Origin: Verrucomicrobiota bacterium
Lineage (GTDB): Bacteria; Verrucomicrobiota; Verrucomicrobiia; Palsa-1439
Assembly (NCBI GenBank): GCA_016871575.1
Contig: VHCW01000045.1
Span: 1 to 37,703 of the forward strand
Length of the DNA: 37,703 nucleotides
Direction: 5' to 3'
The notes below the pieces were generated by a model, which saw only the letters and a program-made list of their open reading frames with translations, was not told the origin of the DNA and did not search any database. Positions 26,306-36,600 of the stretch are shown here, piece by piece (position 1 is the first letter of the stretch; each line of letters starts with the position of its first letter). Both the position numbers and the translations under genes were made by a program.

Positions 26306-26348
26306 GCGGATTCTGTCTCTACACTCTCACACGGGTGCATGGGCAAAG

Positions 26349-26408
26349 AGCCGCCGAGACGGCGGCTACTACACCATTTGCTGGTGTAGTGGCGTCCGTC
26401 CCGGACGC
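26349..26408. repeat. Three consecutive perfect hairpins (REP-like array)
   Basis: Between two divergent genes, 60 bp hold three abutting inverted repeats. AGCCGCCG-AGA-CGGCGGCT is at 26349-26367, ACTACACCA-TTTGC-TGGTGTAGT at 26368-26390, and GCGTCCG-TCC-CGGACGC at 26392-26408. All arms pair perfectly (8, 9 and 7 bp). There is no T-run, so a simple terminator is unlikely. It could be a REP/BIME-type mobile palindrome or a structured RNA. Confidence 0.8.
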
Positions 26409-26463
26409 TCTCTCGCCTTGCACTGCCCAAAGGTTTGAACCGCCCCCTTCTCCCAAGGACAGC

Positions 26464-26491
26464 TTGACTTGCCACTTCAACCTGCCAGAAT
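26464..26491 (+). promoter_or_regulatory. Promoter of lipoprotein-hydrolase pair
   Basis: TTGACT (26464-26469), 16-bp spacer, CAGAAT (26486-26491). The -10 box lies 9 nt before the ATG at 26501, with no Shine-Dalgarno. Confidence 0.5.
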
Positions 26492-26500
26492 TGTTCTGCC

Positions 26501-27235
26501 ATGAAAACGTACCGGTTCATTATTGTGGCGATGGCAATGATCATCGTCAGCGGATGCGCAACCTACATTCCGCCCAGCGGTCGCGCTGACTTCTCCGCCT
26601 TTCAAAGCCAATCCATGCAGGAAAGTTTCGCGGCAAAACCCGCCGCCGCCTTCCCTGCGAGCATCGCGGCGGTGCGCATCCAGGCATCGCGTTATCGCAG
26701 CCATTTCACCGAACGCGAAGGCGGCGTCCATGGACGGGGACGCTACTCGGTCATCACGGTCAAGGAAGTGGAGGACGCTGCCGATTTTGAGCGCATTGCC
26801 CGGCTGCCGCAAGTGGGCGGCCTCATCAGCATCAGCACGCTGTTGCTGCCGGAGAACCTGACATCGGACCGCGAGTTGCGCGAATCAGCCGCGCGCCTGA
26901 AAGCCGACATGCTGTTGCTCTACACATTCGACACCTCGTTTCATGAAAATGACGCCTCGGTGGCGCTCAACATCGTGACGCTGGGGCTGTCGCCGACACG
27001 CAGGGTGTTTGTGCGCGTGGCCGCCTCGGCGCTGCTCATGGATACCCGCACGGGATTCATCTACGCCGCGTTCGAGGCCAACGAGAAACGGCAGACCCTC
27101 ACCAACGCCTGGGAATCGCGCCAGAGCGCCGACCGCGCGCGACAGGACGCCGAGAAAGCGGCGTTCAAACAGTTGATCGCGGAGTTCGAGAAGAACTGGC
27201 CCAAGATCGTCGAACGCGCCCACAAGGGAGCCTGA
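26501..27235 (+). CDS. Predicted lipoprotein of unknown function
   Basis: 244 aa. The N-terminus MKTYRFIIVAMAMIIVSGCA is a lipoprotein signal with lipobox VSGC (Cys19). The mature protein has alternating beta/alpha segments (FPASIAAVRIQAS, RLKADMLLLYTFDTSF, FVRVAASALLMDTRTGFIYAAF), and the C-terminal 45 residues form a charged helix. The fold pattern resembles outer-membrane-associated lipoproteins of the LpoB/CsgG type (a conserved beta-alpha core with TGFIYA), but this is only a resemblance. It is followed after 5 bp by the hydrolase gene. Confidence 0.8.
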   Translation: MKTYRFIIVAMAMIIVSGCATYIPPSGRADFSAFQSQSMQESFAAKPAAAFPASIAAVRIQASRYRSHFTEREGGVHGRGRYSVITVKEVEDAADFERIARLPQVGGLISISTLLLPENLTSDRELRESAARLKADMLLLYTFDTSFHENDASVALNIVTLGLSPTRRVFVRVAASALLMDTRTGFIYAAFEANEKRQTLTNAWESRQSADRARQDAEKAAFKQLIAEFEKNWPKIVERAHKGA

Positions 27236-27240
27236 CACCC

Positions 27241-28167
27241 TTGTCCACCGTCACCCGCGCCACACTCCTTCGCTGTCTCGGCGGCCCGTGGCCGGAACCT
27301 TGTTCGTTGCGCCCGAAGCTTCGCAAGATAATCCAAAAGGACGGCTACCGGATCGAGTCGGTGACCTACGAAGTCGAACCGGGTGACCGCGTGCCGGCGT
27401 TTGTCTTGATTCCGAATGGCGTGGACGCGAAACATCCCGCGCCGGCAGTCGCCGTCTGGCACCAGCACAACGCTGAGTGGCACATCGGCAAAGCCGGGCC
27501 AGCCGGCCTCGCTGGTTCGACGGAGCACCACACCGGCGTCGCACTGGCCAAGGAAGGCTACGTGGTGATTTGTCCCGATGCGCTTTGTTTCGGCGAACGC
27601 CAGAGTCAGCACTTGAAGGGCGGCGACTACGAGCGGTTCGAGTTTTTGCGCTACGTCGTGGCCGGCAAAAGCATGGCGTGGAAAAACATTCTCGATATGC
27701 GACGCGCGATTGATTACCTCGTGTCGCGTCCTGAAGTGAATCCGGACCGCATCGGTTGCTACGGGCATTCCATGGGTTCAACATTCACATGGCTGGTCGG
27801 CCCGTGGGAGCCGCGCCTGAAATGTCTCGTCGGCAATTGCTGTCTCCCAACCTACGCCTCCATCCATCGCACGCACATCCTCCACTGCTTCCCGAATTTC
27901 ATCCCCGGCTGGGGCCAGTTCGGCGACACGCCCGACATCGCTGCGCTCATCGCGCCGCGCCCGTTACACTTGAATTTCGGCGAAAAGGATGAAGGCAGCC
28001 CGATCAAGGAAGTCCGCGCCGCGATCAAGACCATCGCAACCGCCTACCGGAAAGCTGGCGCCGCCAAGAATTTCACCTGCTTCATCGAGAAAGGCGCCGG
28101 CCACGCGCTGTCCGAAGCGATGTGGAAACTCGTCCGCGCCCGGTTCGCCCAGTATCTTTGCGTGTGA
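27241..28167 (+). CDS. Alpha/beta hydrolase (dienelactone hydrolase-like, Abhydrolase_7 type)
   Basis: 308 aa. The nucleophile elbow GCYGHSMGS contains the Ser, GEKDEGSP is a candidate acid site, and GAGHALSEAMW supplies the His. The middle carries long inserts typical of the verrucomicrobial/planctomycete acetyl-xylan-esterase-like group (AVWHQHNAEWHIGKAGPAGL, CPDALCFGERQ). There is no signal peptide, so it is likely cytoplasmic. The start is a TTG at 27241, 5 bp after the lipoprotein stop; no ATG fits the domain start. An ester substrate such as acylated sugars is plausible but not shown. Confidence 0.87.
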   Translation: MSTVTRATLLRCLGGPWPEPCSLRPKLRKIIQKDGYRIESVTYEVEPGDRVPAFVLIPNGVDAKHPAPAVAVWHQHNAEWHIGKAGPAGLAGSTEHHTGVALAKEGYVVICPDALCFGERQSQHLKGGDYERFEFLRYVVAGKSMAWKNILDMRRAIDYLVSRPEVNPDRIGCYGHSMGSTFTWLVGPWEPRLKCLVGNCCLPTYASIHRTHILHCFPNFIPGWGQFGDTPDIAALIAPRPLHLNFGEKDEGSPIKEVRAAIKTIATAYRKAGAAKNFTCFIEKGAGHALSEAMWKLVRARFAQYLCV

Positions 28168-28183
28168 AATCAACAGCCCCACA

Positions 28184-28750
28184 TCAGCCCACGTATTCGG
28201 CCATGTCGTAGAGCTTCGGGTCACGAGTCGGCGCGGCGCGACGGCGAAGTGAGCGAAACGACGCCTTCTTGCCATTTTCCTCGCTTCCTTCATCTGGCTT
28301 GGCCGTCATGTCTTCCGATCCCGGTTCTCCGAACTGATCGCCCAGTTCTTCTTCGAGCTTCTCCGGGGATTCGCCCGCTTCAAGGCGACGGGTCATTTCT
28401 TCCATCTCCGACGGCATTTTCTCGCCGGTCAATTCCGACATCCGCCGCATCATTCGTCCCAGTTGGCGCGGATCGGGGTTCTCCGTGTCCATGTTGCCGA
28501 ACTCGCGTTCCATCGTCTGCATGGCCGCGTCCATCCGCGGATCGTCGGCGCCCGTGGGCGCGCCCGTCACGGTCTCGGAAGGTTGTTTCGTTTTGCCGCC
28601 ACCCAGCACGGCAAACGACGAGATCAACTTCTGCATCCGGTACTTTGCGCCGTCAGGACAACGCGGCGTCCTGCCCGCATACGCAATGCTGCGGGCATGG
28701 AACGCGTAAATCCTGTTCGTGTCCGGCGAGAAGAACTCATAAATCGGCAT
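28184..28750 (-). CDS. FmdB-like small protein with degenerate zinc ribbon
   Basis: 188 aa. The N-terminus MPIYEFFSPDTNRIYAFHAR matches FmdB/CxxC regulatory proteins, which normally bind zinc through two CxxC pairs. Here only one Cys remains (TPRCPDG), so metal binding is probably lost. The C-terminal 120 residues are acidic and methionine-rich (EREFGNMDTENPDPRQLGRM, RRLEAGESPEKLEEELGDQF) and are probably largely disordered or helical. A Shine-Dalgarno AGGAG (28759-28763) 8 nt before the ATG at 28750 rules out the TTG 6 nt further upstream. Own promoter; lies 77 bp after the S9 peptidase gene. Function unknown. Confidence 0.8.
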   Translation of the reverse strand: MPIYEFFSPDTNRIYAFHARSIAYAGRTPRCPDGAKYRMQKLISSFAVLGGGKTKQPSETVTGAPTGADDPRMDAAMQTMEREFGNMDTENPDPRQLGRMMRRMSELTGEKMPSEMEEMTRRLEAGESPEKLEEELGDQFGEPGSEDMTAKPDEGSEENGKKASFRSLRRRAAPTRDPKLYDMAEYVG

Positions 28751-28758
28751 ACGCAAGT

Positions 28759-28798
28759 CTCCTGCGCCAAATGATAACCAACTTCACGCCGTCTGCAA
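28759..28798 (-). promoter_or_regulatory. Promoter and Shine-Dalgarno of fmdB-like gene
   Basis: Leftward TTGCAG (28793-28798), 16-bp spacer, TATCAT (28771-28776), then AGGAG at 28759-28763. The predicted leader is about 14 nt. Confidence 0.6.
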
Positions 28799-28827
28799 CT
28801 ACTCACCTTGGGGGGCGCCTCACGAGT

Positions 28828-31028
<2,201 letters not shown>

Positions 31029-31032
<4 letters not shown>

Positions 31033-31910
31033 GACTTGTTCTTCAGCGTCTGGTACAGGTCGAAGGCGTCCTTCGGCTTCTTGTTGTCGTGCACGACGGC
31101 ACGCACGGCCTGAATCATCGCAACGGGGTGCTCGGCTTGGAAGACGTTGCGGCCCATGTCAACGCCCGCGGCGCCCTGGTCAATCGCCTCGTAAGCCATT
31201 TGCAGCGCCTCAAGCTCCGGCAACTTCTTGCCGCCGGCGATGACGATCGGGACGGGACACGCGGCGACGATCTTCTCGAAATCAGGCTTGCAGTGGTAGG
31301 TCTTGATGACGTGCGCGCCGTTCTCGGCGCAGACGCGCGTGGCGAGGCCGAGGTAGCGGGCGTCGCGAACCAATTCCTTGCCGACGGCGGTGACGCCGAG
31401 CGTGGGGATGCCGAAGCGGGCGCCCTCGTCAATCGTTTTGGTCAGCGTGCGAACCGTGTCGGCCTCGAACTTCTTGCAGCCGATGGCGACCATGATGGCG
31501 AGCATCGAGGCGTTGAGGCGGACGGCTTCTTCGATGCTCATCACGCACTCGTCGTTGAGGTCGGTCAACACCGTCGAGCCGGCGGAGTAGCGCAGCGAGA
31601 TCGGCTTGTTGCTGGTCGGCGGCACAATCTGGCGGAGCGCGCCGCGCGTGCACATGATGCAGTCAGCATAGGGGATCAACGGCACAATCGTCAGGTCCAT
31701 CCGCTCCAGCCCGGAGGTCGGCCCCATGATGTAGCCGTGATCGAACGCGAGCATCACCGTGCGACCGCTCTTCGGATTGAAGATCCGGGAGAGCCGGTCC
31801 TTGATGCCCCAGTCCACGTGGGCGTTGCCTTTGAGAAAGTAGCCTTCCGACTTCTGCGGAATGCCAATGCCATAGTCTTTTGCGTCTTGATTGCCTGTTG
31901 CTTCAGCCAT
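31029..31910 (-). CDS. LsrF-like class I aldolase/thiolase (DhnA/DeoC superfamily)
   Basis: 293 aa. Close to LsrF (3-hydroxy-5-phosphonooxypentane-2,4-dione thiolase): WGIKDRLSRIFNPKSGRTVM, LAFDHGYIMGPTSGLER, MCTRGALRQIVPP, the lysine region HVIKTYHCKPDFEKIV, and PVPIVIAGGKKLPE, ending GVDMGRNVFQAEHPVAMIQAV. LsrF transfers acetyl from an AI-2-derived phosphate to CoA; relatives are class I fructose-bisphosphate aldolases using a Schiff-base lysine. A Shine-Dalgarno AAGGAA (31919-31924) lies 8 nt upstream. It is 4 bp after dhaL, not beside lsrK/G/R or Lsr transport genes, so AI-2 breakdown is doubtful. Aldol cleavage or formation with a DhaKL product is likelier. Confidence 0.88.
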
Positions 31911-31914
31911 GATG

Positions 31915-32529
31915 TTATTTCCTTTCGTTGATTGCTTCTGCGAAACCTTGAAACATGAACGCCACCGATGTGGCCCCGGGATCTTGGTGGCCTTTGGTGC
32001 GGTCGCCAAGATTGCGCGCGCGTCCGAACTTCGCGACCATGTCCTTCGTCGCCTCCGCGCCGCGCGTCGCGGCCTCGGCGGCGGCCCGCAACGCGGCTGT
32101 CGGCGAATCACCAGAACACGCAGCCACGGCGGGCAGCAGCGCGTCCATCATCGTCTTGTCGCCGATTTGCGCCTGCGAATGCTCGCGCATCGCTTTCACG
32201 CCGCCTTGAAACGCTGCGGCCAGATCGAGACTGTCTGTGCCAGTGGCTCCCTCGGCCATGCCAGTGAAGAATGAGCCGAGCAACGGCGGCGCGGACCCGC
32301 CGTCCACGCACATCACGTCCCATCCCACCCGGTGTAATAATTCTGCAATGCTACCGGCATCCACGCTCGCAGCAGCAACGGCGGCGTCCATCACTTTGCA
32401 AATCGTTGTGCCGTGATCGCCGTCGCCCGTGGCGGAATCAAGCGTGGAAAGAAGCTTCTCGTTCGCTTGAATCTTCGCCGCCGCAATGCGGATCATCCGC
32501 ACGACATCGTCATAACCAATCGTCTCCAT
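31915..32529 (-). CDS. dhaL: Dihydroxyacetone kinase subunit DhaL-like
   Basis: 204 aa, all-helical nucleotide-binding subunit of the Dha kinase family. Seen: LLSTLDSATGDGDHGTTI (the DxDxH Mg-ADP binding Asp/His cluster, about residues 34-39), DVMCVDGGSAPPLLGSFFTG, KTMMDALLPAV and the C-terminal GRARNLGDRTKGHQDPGA motif. No DhaM (PTS) gene is in the window, so ATP probably comes from exchangeable nucleotide rather than PEP. The start is within the TGATG junction with dhaK (1-bp overlap). Confidence 0.92.
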   Translation of the reverse strand: METIGYDDVVRMIRIAAAKIQANEKLLSTLDSATGDGDHGTTICKVMDAAVAAASVDAGSIAELLHRVGWDVMCVDGGSAPPLLGSFFTGMAEGATGTDSLDLAAAFQGGVKAMREHSQAQIGDKTMMDALLPAVAACSGDSPTAALRAAAEAATRGAEATKDMVAKFGRARNLGDRTKGHQDPGATSVAFMFQGFAEAINERK

Positions 32530-33530
32530 CAGGATTCGCCCCAATACGGCGTGTCGCACGGCGCGTCGAGCAACGCCGCCAACTCGTCATCCACCTTCGC
32601 GACGTGCATCTGGAACCCGGCCATTTCCTGCACGGTGAGATATTCGCCGACGCGCGCGCGCGCGAGCGTGATCCCCTTCTGTTCGAGCACCTGACCGACG
32701 CGCCGCATGATGATGTACTGTTCCATCAATGTCGTCCCGCCGGCGCCGTTGATCATCACGAACACCTTGTCGCCCTTCTTCGCCTTCACGGCTTCGAGCA
32801 ACTGCGTCAACATGATGTCGGTGGTTTCATCAGCGGTCTTCATCTTCGAGCGGCCGGTGCCGGCTTCGCCGTGCTGGCCCATGCCGACTTCCATTTCGTC
32901 GTCGGCGAGATCAAAGATGGACTGGCCGCTGGCCGGATGCGTCGCCGTCTTCAACGCGACCGCGAGCGTTGCCATGTTGTTGTTGTACTTCTCGGCAACG
33001 GCGAACACTTCATCGAGCGACTTCCCCTGCTCCGCCGCCGCGCCGGCGACTTTGTAGAGCGGAATGCAACCGACAAGGCCGCGTTTGTCGGCGGCGGGAA
33101 CATTCGCACCGGGCGCGATGTCCTCGTGCGTCAAAATCATCTTCACATTCAACCCGGCCTTCTTGGCCATCTGCATCGCGATGTTGGAAGCCATCACGTC
33201 GCCTGCGTGGTTGAGCACGACGAACAACACGCCTGCGGGACGATTGGCGAGCTTGAGCGCCTCGAACACCTTCGGCCCCGCTGGCGCGGCGAAGATGTCG
33301 CCGGCGACGCTGATGTCGAGCATTCCCTGCCCCACGAACCCGCTCAGCGCCGGTTCGTGGCCGGTGCCGCCGAGCGTGACGAGTGCGACCTTGTTGGCGT
33401 CCTTGGGCTGGGCGCGACAAACGAGCTTGTCGGAGACGAGCTTGACCTTGTCGGAATACGCGAGGGCGTAGCCTTCGAGCAATTCCTTCGTGAGGTTCTT
33501 GGGGTCGTTGATAAATTTCTTCATCGGCAT
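32529..33530 (-). CDS. dhaK: Dihydroxyacetone kinase subunit DhaK-like
   Basis: 333 aa, substrate-binding subunit. GGTGHEP (54-60, His58), NHAGDV (Asp111) and GMGQHGEAG (His220) match the E. coli DhaK residues His56, Asp109 and the covalent hemiaminal His218 with identical spacing, so binding of a short ketose by a covalent bond to His is expected. The family also includes erythrulose kinases, so substrates other than dihydroxyacetone are possible. I chose the ATG at 33530 because the Shine-Dalgarno AGGAG (33540-33544) lies 9 nt upstream. First gene of the dhaK-dhaL-lsrF-like-S9 operon and divergent from the giant exoprotein gene. Confidence 0.93.
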   Translation of the reverse strand: MPMKKFINDPKNLTKELLEGYALAYSDKVKLVSDKLVCRAQPKDANKVALVTLGGTGHEPALSGFVGQGMLDISVAGDIFAAPAGPKVFEALKLANRPAGVLFVVLNHAGDVMASNIAMQMAKKAGLNVKMILTHEDIAPGANVPAADKRGLVGCIPLYKVAGAAAEQGKSLDEVFAVAEKYNNNMATLAVALKTATHPASGQSIFDLADDEMEVGMGQHGEAGTGRSKMKTADETTDIMLTQLLEAVKAKKGDKVFVMINGAGGTTLMEQYIIMRRVGQVLEQKGITLARARVGEYLTVQEMAGFQMHVAKVDDELAALLDAPCDTPYWGES

Positions 33531-33539
33531 GGGGTGGTT

Positions 33540-33590
33540 CTCCTGTGTTGAAGTGTGCGCGGTTATACCGCCCCACCCCGCAGATGCCAA
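33540..33590 (-). promoter_or_regulatory. Promoter and Shine-Dalgarno of dhaK operon
   Basis: Leftward TTGGCA (33585-33590), 17-bp spacer, TATAAC (33562-33567), then AGGAG at 33540-33544. The predicted leader is about 24 nt. It is back to back with the exoprotein promoter, the two -35 boxes being 9 bp apart. Confidence 0.65.
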
Positions 33591-33599
33591 GCGCGGATT

Positions 33600-33628
33600 T
33601 TGTTACCGGCGCCCTTTGGTGTTATGAT
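33600..33628 (+). promoter_or_regulatory. Promoter of the giant exoprotein gene
   Basis: TTGTTA (33600-33605), 17-bp spacer, TATGAT (33623-33628). The -10 box lies 13 nt before the ATG at 33642, giving a leader of about 6 nt. An in-frame ATG at 33624 falls inside the -10 box, so 33642 is the start. Confidence 0.6.
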
Positions 33629-33641
33629 AGAAGCACCTGCA

Positions 33642-36600
33642 ATGAGTAAAGCCTTGTCGCGCGTTTTCGCCCTTTCCGTCGTGGGCCTGGCTTGCGCTGT
33701 TGACGCCCGTGCCGCCGGCACCGGTCTGACCGGCGAGTATTTCACCACCAACAACTTCACGGGCACAAAAACCACCCGCGTTGATGCGACAGTCAATTTT
33801 AGCTGGGGCGCCGGGGCGCCGGGCATCGGCGGGTTGGCCACCAACAACTTCTCCATCCGCTGGTCGGGACAGGTGGAGCCGCGCCACGATGAGACCTACA
33901 CGTTTTACGTCACGGCCGACGACGGCGCGACACTCTGGGTCAACGACCGCCTGATTGGCTCGCGATGGTACTCGGCGACACCGGCGCAGATGGCAGCTCA
34001 GATTGCACTCAAAGCCGGCCAGCGAGTCAACCTCCGCCTCGAATACATGGAGACGACCGGCAACGCCAGCATCCAACTCGAATGGGCCAGCGCCAGCCAG
34101 CCGCGCGAGGTCATCCCGCAATCGCAACTGTACCCGGCGACGATGCCCGCCGAGCGCGGCACGATTCTGCGGGAACATTGGGAGAACCTGCCGGGCACCG
34201 CCATCAGCGCGTTGACCAGTTCGTCGAATTACCCCCTCAAACCCGATGGACGCGAGATGTTGTTGAGCTTCGAGTGTCTTCAGACGAATTGGGCGGGCAA
34301 CATCGGCACGCGAGTCCGGGGGTATCTCACACCACAGACAAACGGACTTTTCACGTTCGCCGTCGCGGCCAGCGACACGGCGGAATTGTGGTTGAGCACC
34401 GACACGAACGCCGCGAACAAACAACTCATCGCGTCCGTCGCGTCCGCCACCGGTTTTCGCGACTGGTCGAACCAAGTCTCGCAAGTCTCCACCGGTCGCC
34501 CGCTGGTCGCGTGGGAAAAATATTACGTCGAACTGCTCCACAAGGCCGGCTCGAACAATCATCATTATTCCGTCGCATGGAAACCGCCGGGCGCGTCGCC
34601 ATTCCAAGTCATCGGCGCCGACCACCTGGTTCCAGCGCGGCTGAAGGAGGCATTGCCGGAGCAGACGAACATTTTCGACACGCTCGCGCCCTCGCATCCG
34701 CGCCTGTTTGCCACCGCAGAGCGGTTTGCCTGGCTGCGCCAGCAGATCACCGACAATCCGACGGGGCAACCCGCGCAGTGGTACGCCTCGCTTTACCGGA
34801 GCGCCACCAACCTGTTCACGGCTGCGCCGGTAACGTATGTCTTGGATAATCGCGGCACCATTCTCTCGCAAAGCCGGACAGTGGCGAACCGCATGTATCA
34901 ACTTGGGCTGGCGTGGAACATGTCCGGCGACTCCAACTTCGCCGAGCGGGCATGGATCGAGTTGACGGCTGCGGGCAATTTCCCGAACTGGAACCCGTCG
35001 CACTTTCTGGACACCGCCGAAATGACTCATGCCTTCGGTCTCGCTTACGACTGGTTCCACGGATATTGGACGCCTGCTCAACGAACGTTTCTTCTCACCA
35101 ACATCACAACGAAGGGATTGTCGCCCGGGCTATCGGCGTTCAGCAACAACGTCGGTTGGACGCGTTCGACCGCCAACAACTGGAACATGGTCTGCAACGG
35201 CGGCCTCACCGTCGGCGCGCTGGCGGTGGGCACTGATGCGGAAGCGATTGCCGAACAGGTCGTGAGCAAGACAGTCGTTTCGCAAGCGCCCGTGATGCAG
35301 CGATGGACCGCCGACAACGGAGCATGGTTTGAAGGCCCCGGCTATTGGGATTACACCAGCGATTACAATTTCCGGATGCTGGCCGCCTTGCAGTCGGCGC
35401 TCGGCTCGGATTTCGGCCTCAGCGCCACGGAAGGACTCAACAACGCCGGGCTGTTCGCGATGCTGCTGACCAGCGCAAACCGCCGGAACTTCAATTTCGC
35501 CGACGCCAGCATGGGCGCTTCCAGCGGCCCGCAAATGACCTGGTGGGCGCGCCGTTTCAACGTGCCGGCGTATGCTTGTCACGAACGCACGAACAACATC
35601 GCGGACGTGCTTGGCCTGCTGTGGTGGGACCCGCGCGGCAGCGATCCAGCCAGCGAAGGCATCGGCGCCGATCTGCTGTTTCTCGGACCGACCGGCGCCA
35701 CGCCGTTCAAGTCGCAGCATGTCGGCGTCTTCCGCTCGTCTTGGGGCGACAACAACGAAACGATGCTCGCGTTCAAGGGCGGCGAAATGGGCGCTGCGCA
35801 CGGCAATCTCGACGCCGGCACATTCGTCCTCGAAGCGCTCGGCAAACGCTGGGCGTGGGACCTCGGCGCCGACGACTACTCGCTGCCCGGCTATTTCAAC
35901 TCAAGCCCCACCGCCCCGATCAACCGCTGGCAGTATTACCGAATGCGCGGCGAAGGCCAGAACACCATCATCATCAATCCCGGCGCCGGGCCGGATCTGA
36001 AGTATGGCGCGGTGGCGCCGGTGTGGCTCTTCCAAAGCAAGGAAAACGCCCGTGCCATGTCCATCGTGGACCTGACACCGGTGGCGACCAATGTCACGCG
36101 CCTCTGGCGCGGATTCCAGTTGTTCGGCCCGCAACGCAAACAAGCCCTGGTGCAGGACGAAATCGAGGGCGCGAGCAGCGCCGATGCCTGGTGGTTCCTG
36201 CACTACCGGAGCGACCTCACCGACCTGACCATTTCGTCCGATGGCGCCAGCGCGACGATGACGCAGGGCGACCACCGGCTCTGGGCGAGAATCCTCAGCA
36301 GCAACGGCACGTTTCAAATCATGGACGCGCGACCGTTGCCGACATCTCCTGATCCCGACGGGCAAAACCTGAACAAAACGCACCGAAAACTCGCCATTCA
36401 TCTCACTGCCGTCACCAACACGACCATCGCCGTCTGGTTCGTGCCGCTTGCGCCCGGTCAGAATCCCCCCATCGTGCCGCCGGCCATCACGCCACTGTCG
36501 CAATGGCACATTCCCGAAAACGACCCGCCGCTGGCGCTCGACGGCTACGTCACCACGCCGCAAAACACCGCCGCGGACGTGGACCTTTGGACGCTGGCCA

